Below, one piece after another: positions 53,879-61,685 of a DNA stretch of 61,700 bases. Origin of the DNA: Calditrichia bacterium (lineage in GTDB: Bacteria; Calditrichota; Calditrichia; Calditrichales; J004); contig JACKAO010000011.1 of the NCBI GenBank assembly GCA_020635035.1, positions 1-61,700 on the forward strand. Reading direction: 5' to 3'. The notes below the pieces were generated by a model. It made no database searches, was not told the origin of the DNA, and saw only the letters and a list, made by a program, of their open reading frames with translations. The translations under genes and the position numbers were made by a program. Numbering within the stretch: the first letter of the stretch is position 1; the number at the start of each line of letters is the position of its first letter.

Positions 53879-54223
53879 TTAGAACTCAAGTCCGCCTTTA
53901 CGAGCACCTTCTGCAAGTGCTTTAACCCGACCATGATAAATGTAGCCGTTTCGGTCAAAAACGACTTTTTCTATTTTATTATCTTTTGCCTTTTTTGCAA
54001 GGATTTCACCAACAACAGCAGCTTTTTCTGTCTTTGTCTTAGCTTTCTTTAATTCTGCTTTCACTTCTTTGCTGTTGTCCATAAGACCAAATAAAACCTT
54101 GTTTGAAGAATCATCAACCAGTTGTGCATGTATATAGCGAAGACTGCGATATACAACCAAACGGGGTCTTTCTTTTGTACCGAATACTTTACTTTTATTT
54201 GCCATTTTATTTCTCGCCTGCAA
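53879..54223 (-). CDS. rplR: 50S ribosomal protein L18
   Basis: The protein binds 5S rRNA. The core is clear: GTKERPRLVVYRSLRYIHAQ, GEILAKKAKD, FDRNGYIYHGRVKALAEGAR. The N-terminus is short for the family, which usually carries more basic residues before the GT-RPRL box. A TTG at 54223 follows the rplF stop codon directly and has AGGT about 6 nt upstream; it gives 114 residues starting with a basic QARNK. ATG at 54205 would give 108 residues with a poorer ribosome site. TTG is preferred because several neighbours use it. Confidence 0.92.
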   Translation of the reverse strand: MQARNKMANKSKVFGTKERPRLVVYRSLRYIHAQLVDDSSNKVLFGLMDNSKEVKAELKKAKTKTEKAAVVGEILAKKAKDNKIEKVVFDRNGYIYHGRVKALAEGARKGGLEF

Positions 54224-54763
54224 TTATTTACCTGCTGTTTTTCCTGCTTTACGTCTGATTTGTTCGCCAGCGTATTTTATACCCTTACCTTTATAAGGTT
54301 CGGGTTCTCTGAAACTCCTGATTTTTGCAGCAATCTTTCCTACAATTTCTTTATCAATACCGGAGATCTCAATTTCATTTGGTGTTGGTGTATTTATTGT
54401 GATATCATTAGGTACAGCAACAACTATTGGATGAGAATAACCAATTGTTAATAAAAGATTTTTGCCTTTCATTTCTGCCTTGTACCCAACTCCAACTATT
54501 TCGAGTTTTCTGGTAAAGCCATTCGATACGCCTTCAACCATGTTTGCGACAAGCGCACGTGTTAAACCATGCAAACTGCGGCTTTCTTTGCTGTCATTTT
54601 TCCTGGTAACAACAATCTGGCTATCCTTCTGCTCAACATTAACCTTTAAATTAAATTGTTTCGTCAAGGTACCCTTTGGTCCCTTAATTTCTAACAAATT
54701 ATTATTTAAAGTTAAACTGACATTTCCCGGTACATCAACGGGTAGTTTTCCAATTCGCGACAC
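54224..54763 (-). CDS. rplF: 50S ribosomal protein L6
   Basis: The 179-residue protein has two repeated L6 domains. It begins SRIGKLPVDVPGNV and has the C-terminal EPYKGKGIKYAGEQIRRKAGK, which contacts rRNA near the sarcin-ricin loop. GTG at 54763 is chosen because it precedes the conserved SRIGKLPV start and has AGAGGA 7 nt upstream. A longer frame back to 54817 would overlap rpsH and add 18 unconserved residues. Confidence 0.96.
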   Translation of the reverse strand: MSRIGKLPVDVPGNVSLTLNNNLLEIKGPKGTLTKQFNLKVNVEQKDSQIVVTRKNDSKESRSLHGLTRALVANMVEGVSNGFTRKLEIVGVGYKAEMKGKNLLLTIGYSHPIVVAVPNDITINTPTPNEIEISGIDKEIVGKIAAKIRSFREPEPYKGKGIKYAGEQIRRKAGKTAGK

Positions 54764-54782
54764 GGTTCTATCCTCTGATTTT

Positions 54783-55181
54783 CTACCAAACCTGACATAA
54801 AACTTCACCACCAACATTTTGGCGTAAAGCTTCTCTTGCTGTAATTACACCTCTTGGTGTAGTCAGGATTGAAATACCTAAATTATTTTTTACTCTGGGA
54901 AGCTCATCCACAGAAACGTAATGTCTTTTCCCTGGAGTGCTAACCCTTTTAATATTATGGATTACAGGTGCATTTAACTCATCATATTTAAGCCAAAGAC
55001 GAATAATTCCCTGTTTACCATCATCTATAATGATATATTTTTTTATAAATCCCTGCTCAAGTAATATGCGCGATATTTTTCGCTTTATATTTGATGCAGG
55101 AACATCTACGTAGTTCTTTTTGGCATGAAGGCCGTTTCGAATACGTGTCAGATAATCTGCGATTGGATCAGACATTGCCAT
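54783..55181 (-). CDS. rpsH: 30S ribosomal protein S8
   Basis: The 132-residue protein begins MAMSDPIADYLTRIRNG and ends GGEVLCQVW, with the STPGKRHYVSVDELP and GISILTTPRGVITAREA boxes that define S8. It binds the central domain of 16S rRNA, and in Escherichia coli it represses the spc operon. GGAGGA precedes the first ATG by 9 nt. It is 19 bp after rpsN. Confidence 0.97.
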   Translation of the reverse strand: MAMSDPIADYLTRIRNGLHAKKNYVDVPASNIKRKISRILLEQGFIKKYIIIDDGKQGIIRLWLKYDELNAPVIHNIKRVSTPGKRHYVSVDELPRVKNNLGISILTTPRGVITAREALRQNVGGEVLCQVW

Positions 55182-55200
55182 TTAAAATATTCCTCCGATG

Positions 55201-55386
55201 CTACCAGCTTGCTTTTGTAATTCCAGGAATTTCACCCTGAAGAGATAAATCGCGAAAACAAATCCGGCATATACCGAATTTACGCATGTAGGCACGCGGA
55301 CGTCCGCAGCGATTACAGCGATTATATTCACGTACTTGAAATTTTTGTTTTCTCTTTGCTTTAATAACCAAACACTTCTTAGCCAA
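55201..55386 (-). CDS. rpsN: 30S ribosomal protein S14, zinc-binding type
   Basis: The 61-residue short form has the zinc ligands C24, C27, C40 and C43 (NRCNRCGRPR, ICRICFRDL) and ends GITKASW. The zinc-free form found in Escherichia coli is ~100 residues and lacks these cysteines. The start is TTG at 55386 with GAGGT 5 nt upstream. It is 14 bp after rplE. Confidence 0.97.
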   Translation of the reverse strand: MAKKCLVIKAKRKQKFQVREYNRCNRCGRPRAYMRKFGICRICFRDLSLQGEIPGITKASW

Positions 55387-55400
55387 TTTTAACCTCGTTG

Positions 55401-55961
55401 CTAATTAACATTTTTTCTAAATGGAAAACCCATAGCAAATAACAATTCATAGGCTTCTTCATCTGTTTTTGCAGTTGTAACAAATGTGATGTTCATACCA
55501 CGAATTTTATCAATTTTATCAACATTTATTTCCGGGAAAATGATTTGCTCACGAATTCCCATAGAATAATTACCGCGTCCGTCAAATGACTTATCAGAAT
55601 ATCCACGAAAGTCTCTGACGCGTGGTACTGCAACTGAAATAAAACGATCCATAAATTCCCACATCATTTTACTGCGTAGAGTAACCATGCAACCAACTTT
55701 CATCCCCTGTCTGAGTTTGAAGTTAGATATAGATTTTTTTGCAGCACGAACTGCGGGTTTTTGACCACTAATTGTTGTAAGATCCTGAACAGCGGCATCA
55801 AGATGTTTTGAGTCCTGAATAGCATCACCAACACCCATATTCAAACTGATTTTTACCAGTTTTGGAACTTCATTGATATTCTTGTATTCAAATTTCTTCA
55901 TCAAATGAGGAATTGCTTCCTCTTTGTATCTTTTTGCAAGTCGTGGAACGTAAGTCGACAT
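55401..55961 (-). CDS. rplE: 50S ribosomal protein L5
   Basis: The 186-residue protein has LVKISLNMGVGDAIQDSK, KSISNFKLRQGMKVGCMVTL, the DFRGYSDKSFDGRGNYSMG box and a GMNITFVTTAKTDEEA end, all standard. It links 5S rRNA to the large subunit. ATG at 55961 is preferred because GAGGT lies 4 nt upstream; an ATG at 55976 would add five residues and has no proper ribosome site. Confidence 0.96.
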   Translation of the reverse strand: MSTYVPRLAKRYKEEAIPHLMKKFEYKNINEVPKLVKISLNMGVGDAIQDSKHLDAAVQDLTTISGQKPAVRAAKKSISNFKLRQGMKVGCMVTLRSKMMWEFMDRFISVAVPRVRDFRGYSDKSFDGRGNYSMGIREQIIFPEINVDKIDKIRGMNITFVTTAKTDEEAYELLFAMGFPFRKNVN

Positions 55962-55982
55962 TTTTACCTCATGCATTCCCTG

Positions 55983-56309
55983 TTAATTTATAATCTCACC
56001 CTGACAAGCGGGGTTTTTGCAATATCTTACTTTAGTTCCGTCTTCCAGGAACTTATAACCAATTCGAGTGGTCGTGTTAAATTTATTTGAATAGTACAAT
56101 ACTTTAGACACATGAATTGGTGCTTCTTTTTCAATAATTCCACCTTGTGGATTTTTCTGCGTTGGCTTTGAGTGTCTTTTTGCAATATTGACACCTTCAA
56201 CAATAACCTTATTTTCTTTAGGAAACACTTTCAATACTTTCCCAATCTTACCACGGTCACTGTATTTGCCTTTAATTACTTTTACGGTATCTTCTTTTAC
56301 AATTTTCAT
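55983..56309 (-). CDS. rplX: 50S ribosomal protein L24
   Basis: The 108-residue protein has a KOW motif near the start (VKVIKGKYSDRGKIGKVLKVF), VEGVNIAKRHSKPTQKNPQGGI and a C-terminal part ending RYCKNPACQGEIIN. The two cysteines recall the zinc ribbon of some L24 proteins, but only two are present, so metal binding is doubtful. L24 starts 50S assembly. It is 14 bp after rplN. Confidence 0.96.
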   Translation of the reverse strand: MKIVKEDTVKVIKGKYSDRGKIGKVLKVFPKENKVIVEGVNIAKRHSKPTQKNPQGGIIEKEAPIHVSKVLYYSNKFNTTTRIGYKFLEDGTKVRYCKNPACQGEIIN

Positions 56310-56323
56310 TTCTTTTTCCTGTT

Positions 56324-56692
56324 TTAAAGAACTTCAGGCGCTAATGATACAATTTTCATGAATTTTTTTTCTCTGAGCTCTCTGGCAACAGGTCCAAAGA
56401 TACGAGTTCCGCGTGGCTCATTCTGGTTATCAAGAATAACGGCAGCGTTTTCATCAAAGCGAATATAACTTCCGTCTCCGCGTTTTATTTCCTTTTTTGT
56501 ACGGACAACAACGGCTTTATGAACACTACCTTTTTTTACGTTACCGCCAGGTATAGCACTTTTTACAGAGATAACGATTATATCACCAATCGTTGCATAT
56601 TTTTTGCGAGATCCACCAAGAACACGAATACATTGAAGTTTTTGTGCTCCAGAGTTGTCTGCTGCTGTCAGTCTTGTTTCTTCTTGAATCAT
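56324..56692 (-). CDS. rplN: 50S ribosomal protein L14
   Basis: The 122-residue protein begins MIQEETRLTAADNSGAQKL and has the GDIIVISVKSAIPGG and ENAAVILDNQNEPRGTRIFG boxes, ending LAPEVL. It sits at the intersubunit surface beside L19. It is 19 bp after rpsQ. Confidence 0.98.
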   Translation of the reverse strand: MIQEETRLTAADNSGAQKLQCIRVLGGSRKKYATIGDIIVISVKSAIPGGNVKKGSVHKAVVVRTKKEIKRGDGSYIRFDENAAVILDNQNEPRGTRIFGPVARELREKKFMKIVSLAPEVL

Positions 56693-56711
56693 TTTTAATT
56701 CCTAGAAAATA

Positions 56712-56969
56712 TTATTTAGCTTTCTCAACAACTTCTACTAAGCGCCAGCGTTTCATTTTAGATAGTGGACGCGTTTCCATAATTCTTACAAGATCACCTT
56801 CATTGCAGGTATTCTCTGCATCATGTGCATGCAGCTTGATTGTTTTTTTTATGAATTTTCCATAAATAGGATGCTTAATACGTCTTTCAACAGCTACCGT
56901 AATGGACTTATCCATTTTATTGCTGATAACCTTACCAACACGGGATTTTCTTAGATTACGAGTGCTCAT
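56712..56969 (-). CDS. rpsQ: 30S ribosomal protein S17
   Basis: The 85-residue OB-fold protein has RVGKVISNKMDKSITVAVER, HPIYGKFIKKTIKLHAHDAE and the terminal METRPLSKMKRWRLVEV. It binds helices 7 and 11 of 16S rRNA. The start ATG lies 5 bp after the rpmC stop codon, the tightest non-overlapping spacing of this operon section apart from rplF-rplR. Confidence 0.97.
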   Translation of the reverse strand: MSTRNLRKSRVGKVISNKMDKSITVAVERRIKHPIYGKFIKKTIKLHAHDAENTCNEGDLVRIMETRPLSKMKRWRLVEVVEKAK

Positions 56970-56974
56970 GTATC

Positions 56975-57181
56975 TTAACTTTCCTGATTTGCTGATTTCT
57001 GTTGATGCATTATTGTTTTAATCCGTGCAATATCTCTGCGGATATACCTAATACGAATCGGATTTGTTATCTGATGCGTTGCTTGCTGCAGGCGAAGATT
57101 TTCAAGTTCTTCAACCCTTTCCACCAAGCGCTCCTGCAATTCATCAGCTTCCATGTCTTTGTAATTTTCTTTAGATTTCAT
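56975..57181 (-). CDS. rpmC: 50S ribosomal protein L29
   Basis: The 68-residue protein is the usual two-helix coiled coil: MEADELQERLVERVEELENLRLQ (here in parts) and NPIRIRYIRRDIARIKTIMHQ. It lies at the exit tunnel, where trigger factor and SRP dock nearby. It is 13 bp after rplP. Confidence 0.96.
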   Translation of the reverse strand: MKSKENYKDMEADELQERLVERVEELENLRLQQATHQITNPIRIRYIRRDIARIKTIMHQQKSANQES

Positions 57182-57194
57182 TTCTTACCCAGTT

Positions 57195-57608
57195 TTATTG
57201 TTGTTCGTTGTAAACGAATTTTGTTTTAATTGGCAATTTATGAGCGGCAAGTCTCATAGATTCTTTTGCTAAATCAAAGCTTACCCCTTCAAGTTCAAAC
57301 AAAATTCTGCCTGGCCGCACAACAGCAACCCAATATTCCGGAGAACCTTTTCCTTTTCCCATTCGTGTTTCAGCCGGTTTTTTTGTTACCGGTTTATCCG
57401 GGAAAATACGTATCCACACTTTACCACCACGTTTTATATGTCGTGTTATTGCAATACGTGTTGCTTCAATCTGCCGGCTGGTAATCCAGCCAGATTCCAT
57501 TGCTTTCAAGCCAAAAGTACCAAATGAAATCTCTGCACCGCGTTGTGCATTTCCTTTCATTCTTCCACGTTGTTTTTTACGGTACTTAACTCTTTTGGGC
57601 ATTAACAT
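57195..57608 (-). CDS. rplP: 50S ribosomal protein L16
   Basis: The 137-residue protein begins MLMPKRVKYRKKQRGRMKG and has ITSRQIEATRIAITRHIKRG and GKGKGSPEYWVAVVRPGRIL, the L16 signatures. It helps position A-site tRNA. The rpsC gene ends 28 bp upstream. Confidence 0.98.
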   Translation of the reverse strand: MLMPKRVKYRKKQRGRMKGNAQRGAEISFGTFGLKAMESGWITSRQIEATRIAITRHIKRGGKVWIRIFPDKPVTKKPAETRMGKGKGSPEYWVAVVRPGRILFELEGVSFDLAKESMRLAAHKLPIKTKFVYNEQQ

Positions 57609-57636
57609 TTTTTATCTCCTGAACCAATCTATTCGA

Positions 57637-58269
57637 TTATCTTTTCCCGATTACTTCACCATTGAAGATCCATACTTTTACACCAATAGCACCATAGGTC
57701 GTGTGCGATGTAAAAGTTGCATAGTCTATATCGGCACGTAATGTGTGCAAAGGAATACGTCCTTCTTTATACTGTTCAGTACGAGCCATTTCAGCTCCAC
57801 CTAAACGGCCGCCACACATTATTTTAATACCTTCAGCACCAAGACGCATTGTTGAAGTAATTGCTTTTTTCATAGCACGCCTGAAACTAACTTTACCTTC
57901 TAACTGGCGGGCGATATTCTCGGCAACCAGATAAGCATCAAGTTCAGGCTTTTTAATTTCATTTATATTAATTTGAACATCTTTGCCGGTAAGCGCTTTA
58001 AGTTCTTCCCGAAGCTTATCGACTTCAGCTCCTTTTTTCCCAATTACAATGCCCGGGCGTGCCGTATGTACCGTTAAAATCACTCTTTTTGCTGTTCTTT
58101 CAATTTCAATTTTAGAAACAGCGGCTTTGTTTAAACGGTTTTTAATATATTTACGAAGTTTTAAATCTTCTTCCAGCTTCTGAGCAAAGTTTTTTTCATC
58201 AAACCAGCTACTGTTCCAGGCACGTATAATACCAAGCCTTAAACCAACGGGATTTACCTTTTGACCCAA
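57637..58269 (-). CDS. rpsC: 30S ribosomal protein S3
   Basis: The 210-residue protein begins GQKVNPVGLRLGIIRAW. It has a KH domain with the VIGKKGAEVDKL GxxG loop and a C-terminal domain with MRLGAEGIKIMCGGRLGGAEMA-type sequence (seen as GAEGIKIMCGGRLGGAEMAR). It lines the mRNA entry channel. The start is TTG at 58269, with AAGGAG 7 nt upstream. Confidence 0.97.
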   Translation of the reverse strand: MGQKVNPVGLRLGIIRAWNSSWFDEKNFAQKLEEDLKLRKYIKNRLNKAAVSKIEIERTAKRVILTVHTARPGIVIGKKGAEVDKLREELKALTGKDVQININEIKKPELDAYLVAENIARQLEGKVSFRRAMKKAITSTMRLGAEGIKIMCGGRLGGAEMARTEQYKEGRIPLHTLRADIDYATFTSHTTYGAIGVKVWIFNGEVIGKR

Positions 58270-58290
58270 AATAAACTCCTTAGGATACCT

Positions 58291-58629
58291 TTAAAGTTCA
58301 ACTATAATAGTTATATGAGAAGTTCTTTTTCTGATCTTTCCTGCCCTTCCCATTGACATTGGACGAAATCTCTTAATAACTGAACCGCCATCAACATATG
58401 CATTTTTAATAACGACATCACTCATATCAAAACGCTCATTTTCTTCCTGATTGGAAAGATTAGAGTATGCTGTATGAATCGTCTTATAGATAGGCGTCGC
58501 TGCATTCTTTCTGGTAAAATGCAATACGTCAAGCGCTTCCTGAACTGTTTTACCTTTTACTAACTCCAGTACACGCCTTACTTTAAATGGCGACATTCGA
58601 ACATATTTTGTGCGTGCCGTTGCCTGCAT
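58291..58629 (-). CDS. rplV: 50S ribosomal protein L22
   Basis: The 112-residue protein has KYVRMSPFKVRRVLELVKGK, the family helix, and a beta-hairpin end (KRFRPMSMGRAGKIRKRTSH) that reaches into the exit tunnel, where some macrolide-resistance changes map in other bacteria. It is 17 bp after rpsS. Confidence 0.97.
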   Translation of the reverse strand: MQATARTKYVRMSPFKVRRVLELVKGKTVQEALDVLHFTRKNAATPIYKTIHTAYSNLSNQEENERFDMSDVVIKNAYVDGGSVIKRFRPMSMGRAGKIRKRTSHITIIVEL

Positions 58630-58646
58630 TTTTTAATTTCCTTTAT

Positions 58647-58934
58647 TTATTTAAGCTTTGTCATTCTCTCAGCCATTTTGCCACCATGACCACGAAAGGT
58701 ACGTGTAGGTGCAAATTCGCCAAGTTTATGACCCACCATATTTTCTGAAATGTAAACGGGAATAAATTTAATTCCATTATGTACAGCAATAGTATGACCA
58801 ACAAATTCCGGCGGAATCGTGCTGCGTCTTGCCCAAGTTTTTACAACCACTTTTTTGTTTTCATCATTCAATTTATTGATCTTTTTTTCCAAGCTCAGAT
58901 CAATATAAGGTCCTTTTTTTATAGACCGTGCCAT
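58647..58934 (-). CDS. rpsS: 30S ribosomal protein S19
   Basis: The 95-residue protein has RSIKKGPYIDLSLEKKI, TWARRSTIPPEFVGHTIAVH and GHKLGEFAPTRTFRGHGG, all standard. It sits in the 30S head next to S13. It is 11 bp after rplB. Confidence 0.98.
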   Translation of the reverse strand: MARSIKKGPYIDLSLEKKINKLNDENKKVVVKTWARRSTIPPEFVGHTIAVHNGIKFIPVYISENMVGHKLGEFAPTRTFRGHGGKMAERMTKLK

Positions 58935-58945
58935 TAAACAGCTCC

Positions 58946-59773
58946 TTACTTAGTGCGCCTTTTTACAATAAGAGAATTGGATGGTTTATTTTTTTTACGC
59001 GTTTTTAAACCTTTTGACAGTTGTCCCCAGGGTGAACAAGGATGACGTCCACCAGAAGTTTTACCTTCACCACCGCCCATAGGATGATCAACGGGGTTCA
59101 TTGCAACACCTCTTACATTTGGTCTTTTACCCATCCATCTCGATCTACCTGCTTTACCGATGGATATATTCATATGGTCAATATTTGAAACAACTCCTAT
59201 AGTAGCATAGCAATTGAGCGGGACCTTACGAACTTCACCCGAAGGCAATTTAATAAGAGCAAATTTTCCCTCTTTTGCAAGTAACTGTGCAGAAGTTCCA
59301 GCACTTCTTGATAATTGTGCTCCTTTTAATGGTTTAAGTTCTATTGCATGAATCATTAAACCTACGGGGATTTTCTCTAAAGGAAGAGCATTTCCTTCTT
59401 TTATTTCAACCGCTTCACCAGCTTTTACAATATCACCAACTTTTAATTTATCTGGTGCAAGTATATACCTTTTCTCACCATCTGCATACGTAATGAGAGC
59501 AATACGTGCAGTTCTGTTTGGATCATATTCAATACTAACAACATTACCCGGTATATCTAACTTGCTTCTTTTAAAATCAATCTTACGATAGCGTCTTTTA
59601 TGACCACCACCTCTGTGCCAGGATGTAACACGTCCAAGATTATTACGTCCACCACTCTTTTTAATGGAAAGTATTAATGATTTCTCAGGCGAATCTGTTG
59701 TTATCTGAGCAAAATCACTAACTGTTTTGTAGCGTTGTCCTGGTGTAATCGGTTTAAAACTTTTAATACCCAT
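58946..59773 (-). CDS. rplB: 50S ribosomal protein L2
   Basis: The 275-residue protein is the full-length L2: GIKSFKPITPGQR, SGGRNNLGRVTSWHRGGGHK, NCYATIGVVSNIDHMNISIG and the strongly conserved GVAMNPVDHPMGGGEGKTSG loop near the peptidyl-transferase centre. It is required for subunit joining. It is 19 bp after rplW. Confidence 0.98.
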   Translation of the reverse strand: MGIKSFKPITPGQRYKTVSDFAQITTDSPEKSLILSIKKSGGRNNLGRVTSWHRGGGHKRRYRKIDFKRSKLDIPGNVVSIEYDPNRTARIALITYADGEKRYILAPDKLKVGDIVKAGEAVEIKEGNALPLEKIPVGLMIHAIELKPLKGAQLSRSAGTSAQLLAKEGKFALIKLPSGEVRKVPLNCYATIGVVSNIDHMNISIGKAGRSRWMGKRPNVRGVAMNPVDHPMGGGEGKTSGGRHPCSPWGQLSKGLKTRKKNKPSNSLIVKRRTK

Positions 59774-59792
59774 TTAAATTCTCCGCAGAATC

Positions 59793-60092
59793 TTAAGCGT
59801 TGTCAAACAGCTCAAGTTTATAATCTGGTTCCAATGTAATAATTGCTTTTTTCCAGTTTGGCCTGCGCCCGCTGAATCGCCCCTGACGAGTCATTTGCTG
59901 GCGCATTTTTCCGCTAAGATTCATTGTTCTAACGGACTTGACCTTAACTTCAAATTTGGTTTCAATTGCCTTTTTTATTTCAATTTTATTAGCATCTCTG
60001 TCAACTTGAAAAGCGTACTTGTTAAGCGCTTCCTGCTGACCTGCCATTTTTTCAGTGTATAATGGTCTGACTAATGTAATTCTGGTTTTCAT
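59793..60092 (-). CDS. rplW: 50S ribosomal protein L23
   Basis: The 99-residue protein has LVRPLYTEKMAGQQEALNKY, FQVDRDANKIEIKKAIETKF and the loop GRFSGRRPNWKKAIITL. It docks SRP and trigger factor at the exit tunnel. Its ATG overlaps the rplD stop codon by 4 nt (ATGA), so translation is coupled. Confidence 0.97.
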   Translation of the reverse strand: MKTRITLVRPLYTEKMAGQQEALNKYAFQVDRDANKIEIKKAIETKFEVKVKSVRTMNLSGKMRQQMTRQGRFSGRRPNWKKAIITLEPDYKLELFDNA

Positions 60093-60718
60093 GCGCCAAG
60101 TACCTCATTAATTTTTTTAAGTGCGCCTTCCTGAATAATCACAGCATTTGATCTTAACAGATCGTAAGTGGAAAACGACACATCTTGTAATACTTTTACA
60201 TTGTAAATATTTGTCGCCGACTTATACACGTTTGGTGCATATTCTGATGTGATAATGAGTACCTTTTTTGAAGACAACTCCAATGTGCTAAGGAATCCCG
60301 TAATATCTTTTGTCCTTGGTACATCGTAATTAAAATCTTCAACAATGTAAACTTGTTTATTCTGAGCTTTATCCGTTAATACTGATCTTCGGGCAAGCAA
60401 TTTAACTTTTTTATTTATTTTATTGCTATAAGTGCGTGGACTTGGACCAAAAACACGCCCACCACCAACATGATGTGGTGCACGACTGCTACCCTGACGA
60501 GCGCGGCCGGTTCCTTTTTGCTTAAACGGTTTACGCCCCCCGCCAGAAACATATGATCTACCTTTGGACTGGTGTGTGCCCTGACGTTTGTTCGCCTGAA
60601 TAGACTTTACATCCAGCCAGACGACATGTTCGTTGACTTCACAGGCAAATACGCTGTCATTCAATTCAGCTTTCTTGGTAGTTTTTTTACCATCTTTATC
60701 AAATATGGGCAAATTCAT
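60089..60718 (-). CDS. rplD: 50S ribosomal protein L4
   Basis: The 209-residue protein has the loop that enters the exit tunnel (GRSYVSGGGRKPFKQKGTGR, ARQGSSRAPHHVGGGRVFGP) and an alpha/beta globular part ending INEVLGA. In Escherichia coli L4 represses its own operon; no matching leader can be checked because the window ends just upstream of rpsJ. It is 14 bp after rplC. Confidence 0.97.
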   Translation of the reverse strand: MNLPIFDKDGKKTTKKAELNDSVFACEVNEHVVWLDVKSIQANKRQGTHQSKGRSYVSGGGRKPFKQKGTGRARQGSSRAPHHVGGGRVFGPSPRTYSNKINKKVKLLARRSVLTDKAQNKQVYIVEDFNYDVPRTKDITGFLSTLELSSKKVLIITSEYAPNVYKSATNIYNVKVLQDVSFSTYDLLRSNAVIIQEGALKKINEVLGA

Positions 60719-60732
60719 TTTCTAACTTCCAT

Positions 60733-61353
60733 TTATCTGGTTTTAATCTCTAACAGAGAATTTTTAGCTCCGGGTAATGAACCCTTTACAAACATAAGGT
60801 TATTTTCTGCATCAACTTTAACAACCTGGACTTCTTTAAGTGTAACCCTGTCATTCCCCATACGTCCGGCCATCTTAAGGCCTTTAAAAACTCGTGAAGG
60901 ATAAGAACTTTGACCCAAAGAACCCGGTGCACGTAAACGATCAGACTGGCCATGAGTTTGCTGTCCGCCACCAAATCCATGCCGCTTCATGACCCCTTGA
61001 AAGCCTTTACCTTTTGAAGTACCGGCGATAACAATAATATCACCTGCCTTAAAACGATCAACCTTAATTTCAGCACCTACTTTAAGTTCCGCCTGGTCAC
61101 TGAACTGAAATTCTTTTATAAATTTTTTAGGGGTTACACCAGCTTTAGCGAAATGTCCTTTTAAAGGTTTTTGCTCACGGGACTCTTTTTTGTCCTTAAA
61201 TGCCACCTGAACACTGTTGTAACCATCTGTTTCTTTTGTTTTGATCTGTGTAACAAAGCATGGACCCGCTTCAATAATTGTAACAGGTACAACAAGACCT
61301 TGCTGATCGAAAACCTGAGTCATTCCTTTTTTGATACCTAAGATACCTTGCAT
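60733..61353 (-). CDS. rplC: 50S ribosomal protein L3
   Basis: The 206-residue protein begins MQGILGIKKGMTQVF and has the GTSKGKGFQGVMKRHGFGG loop and the APGSLGQSSYPSRVFKG box that reaches the peptidyl-transferase centre. ATG at 61353 is chosen because GGAG lies 6 nt upstream and matches the family start; a TTG at 61365 would add four residues. It is 23 bp after rpsJ. Confidence 0.97.
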   Translation of the reverse strand: MQGILGIKKGMTQVFDQQGLVVPVTIIEAGPCFVTQIKTKETDGYNSVQVAFKDKKESREQKPLKGHFAKAGVTPKKFIKEFQFSDQAELKVGAEIKVDRFKAGDIIVIAGTSKGKGFQGVMKRHGFGGGQQTHGQSDRLRAPGSLGQSSYPSRVFKGLKMAGRMGNDRVTLKEVQVVKVDAENNLMFVKGSLPGAKNSLLEIKTR

Positions 61354-61376
61354 TTTAATCTCCAACTCTCATTTCA

Positions 61377-61685
61377 TCAGGTTTTAATTTCTATATCAAC
61401 GCCTGCAGGCAGTTCTAATTTCATAAGAGCATCTACTGTTTTGCCGGTAGCATTAAGAATATCAATTAATCTCTTATGTATACGTGTCTCAAACTGCTCG
61501 CGAGATTTTTTATCAACATGCGGTGATCTTAAAACCGTATAAACAGATCTATCTGTCGGCAAAGGAATCGGGCCGGAAATTGCAGCACCTGTTGCACGCG
61601 CCGTTCTGATAATTTTATCTGTTGATTTATCTATCAAGTTATGATCGTAGGCTTTTAAGCGAATACGAATACTTTGATTAGCCAC
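61377..61685 (-). CDS. rpsJ: 30S ribosomal protein S10
   Basis: The 102-residue protein has IRIRLKAYDHNLIDKSTDKI, GPIPLPTDRSVYTVLRSPHV and EQFETRIHKRLIDI, all standard. It is also the NusE partner in transcription antitermination. The start is GTG at 61685, with AAGGAAG 6 nt upstream. Only 15 bp of upstream sequence are in the window, so the operon probably continues, likely with tuf or fusA (inference). Confidence 0.97.
   Translation of the reverse strand: MANQSIRIRLKAYDHNLIDKSTDKIIRTARATGAAISGPIPLPTDRSVYTVLRSPHVDKKSREQFETRIHKRLIDILNATGKTVDALMKLELPAGVDIEIKT

Noticed and set aside
54764..54817. 18-residue N-terminal extension of L6
   Set aside because: It overlaps rpsH, is not conserved in the L6 family, and a strong AGAGGA site supports the GTG at 54763.
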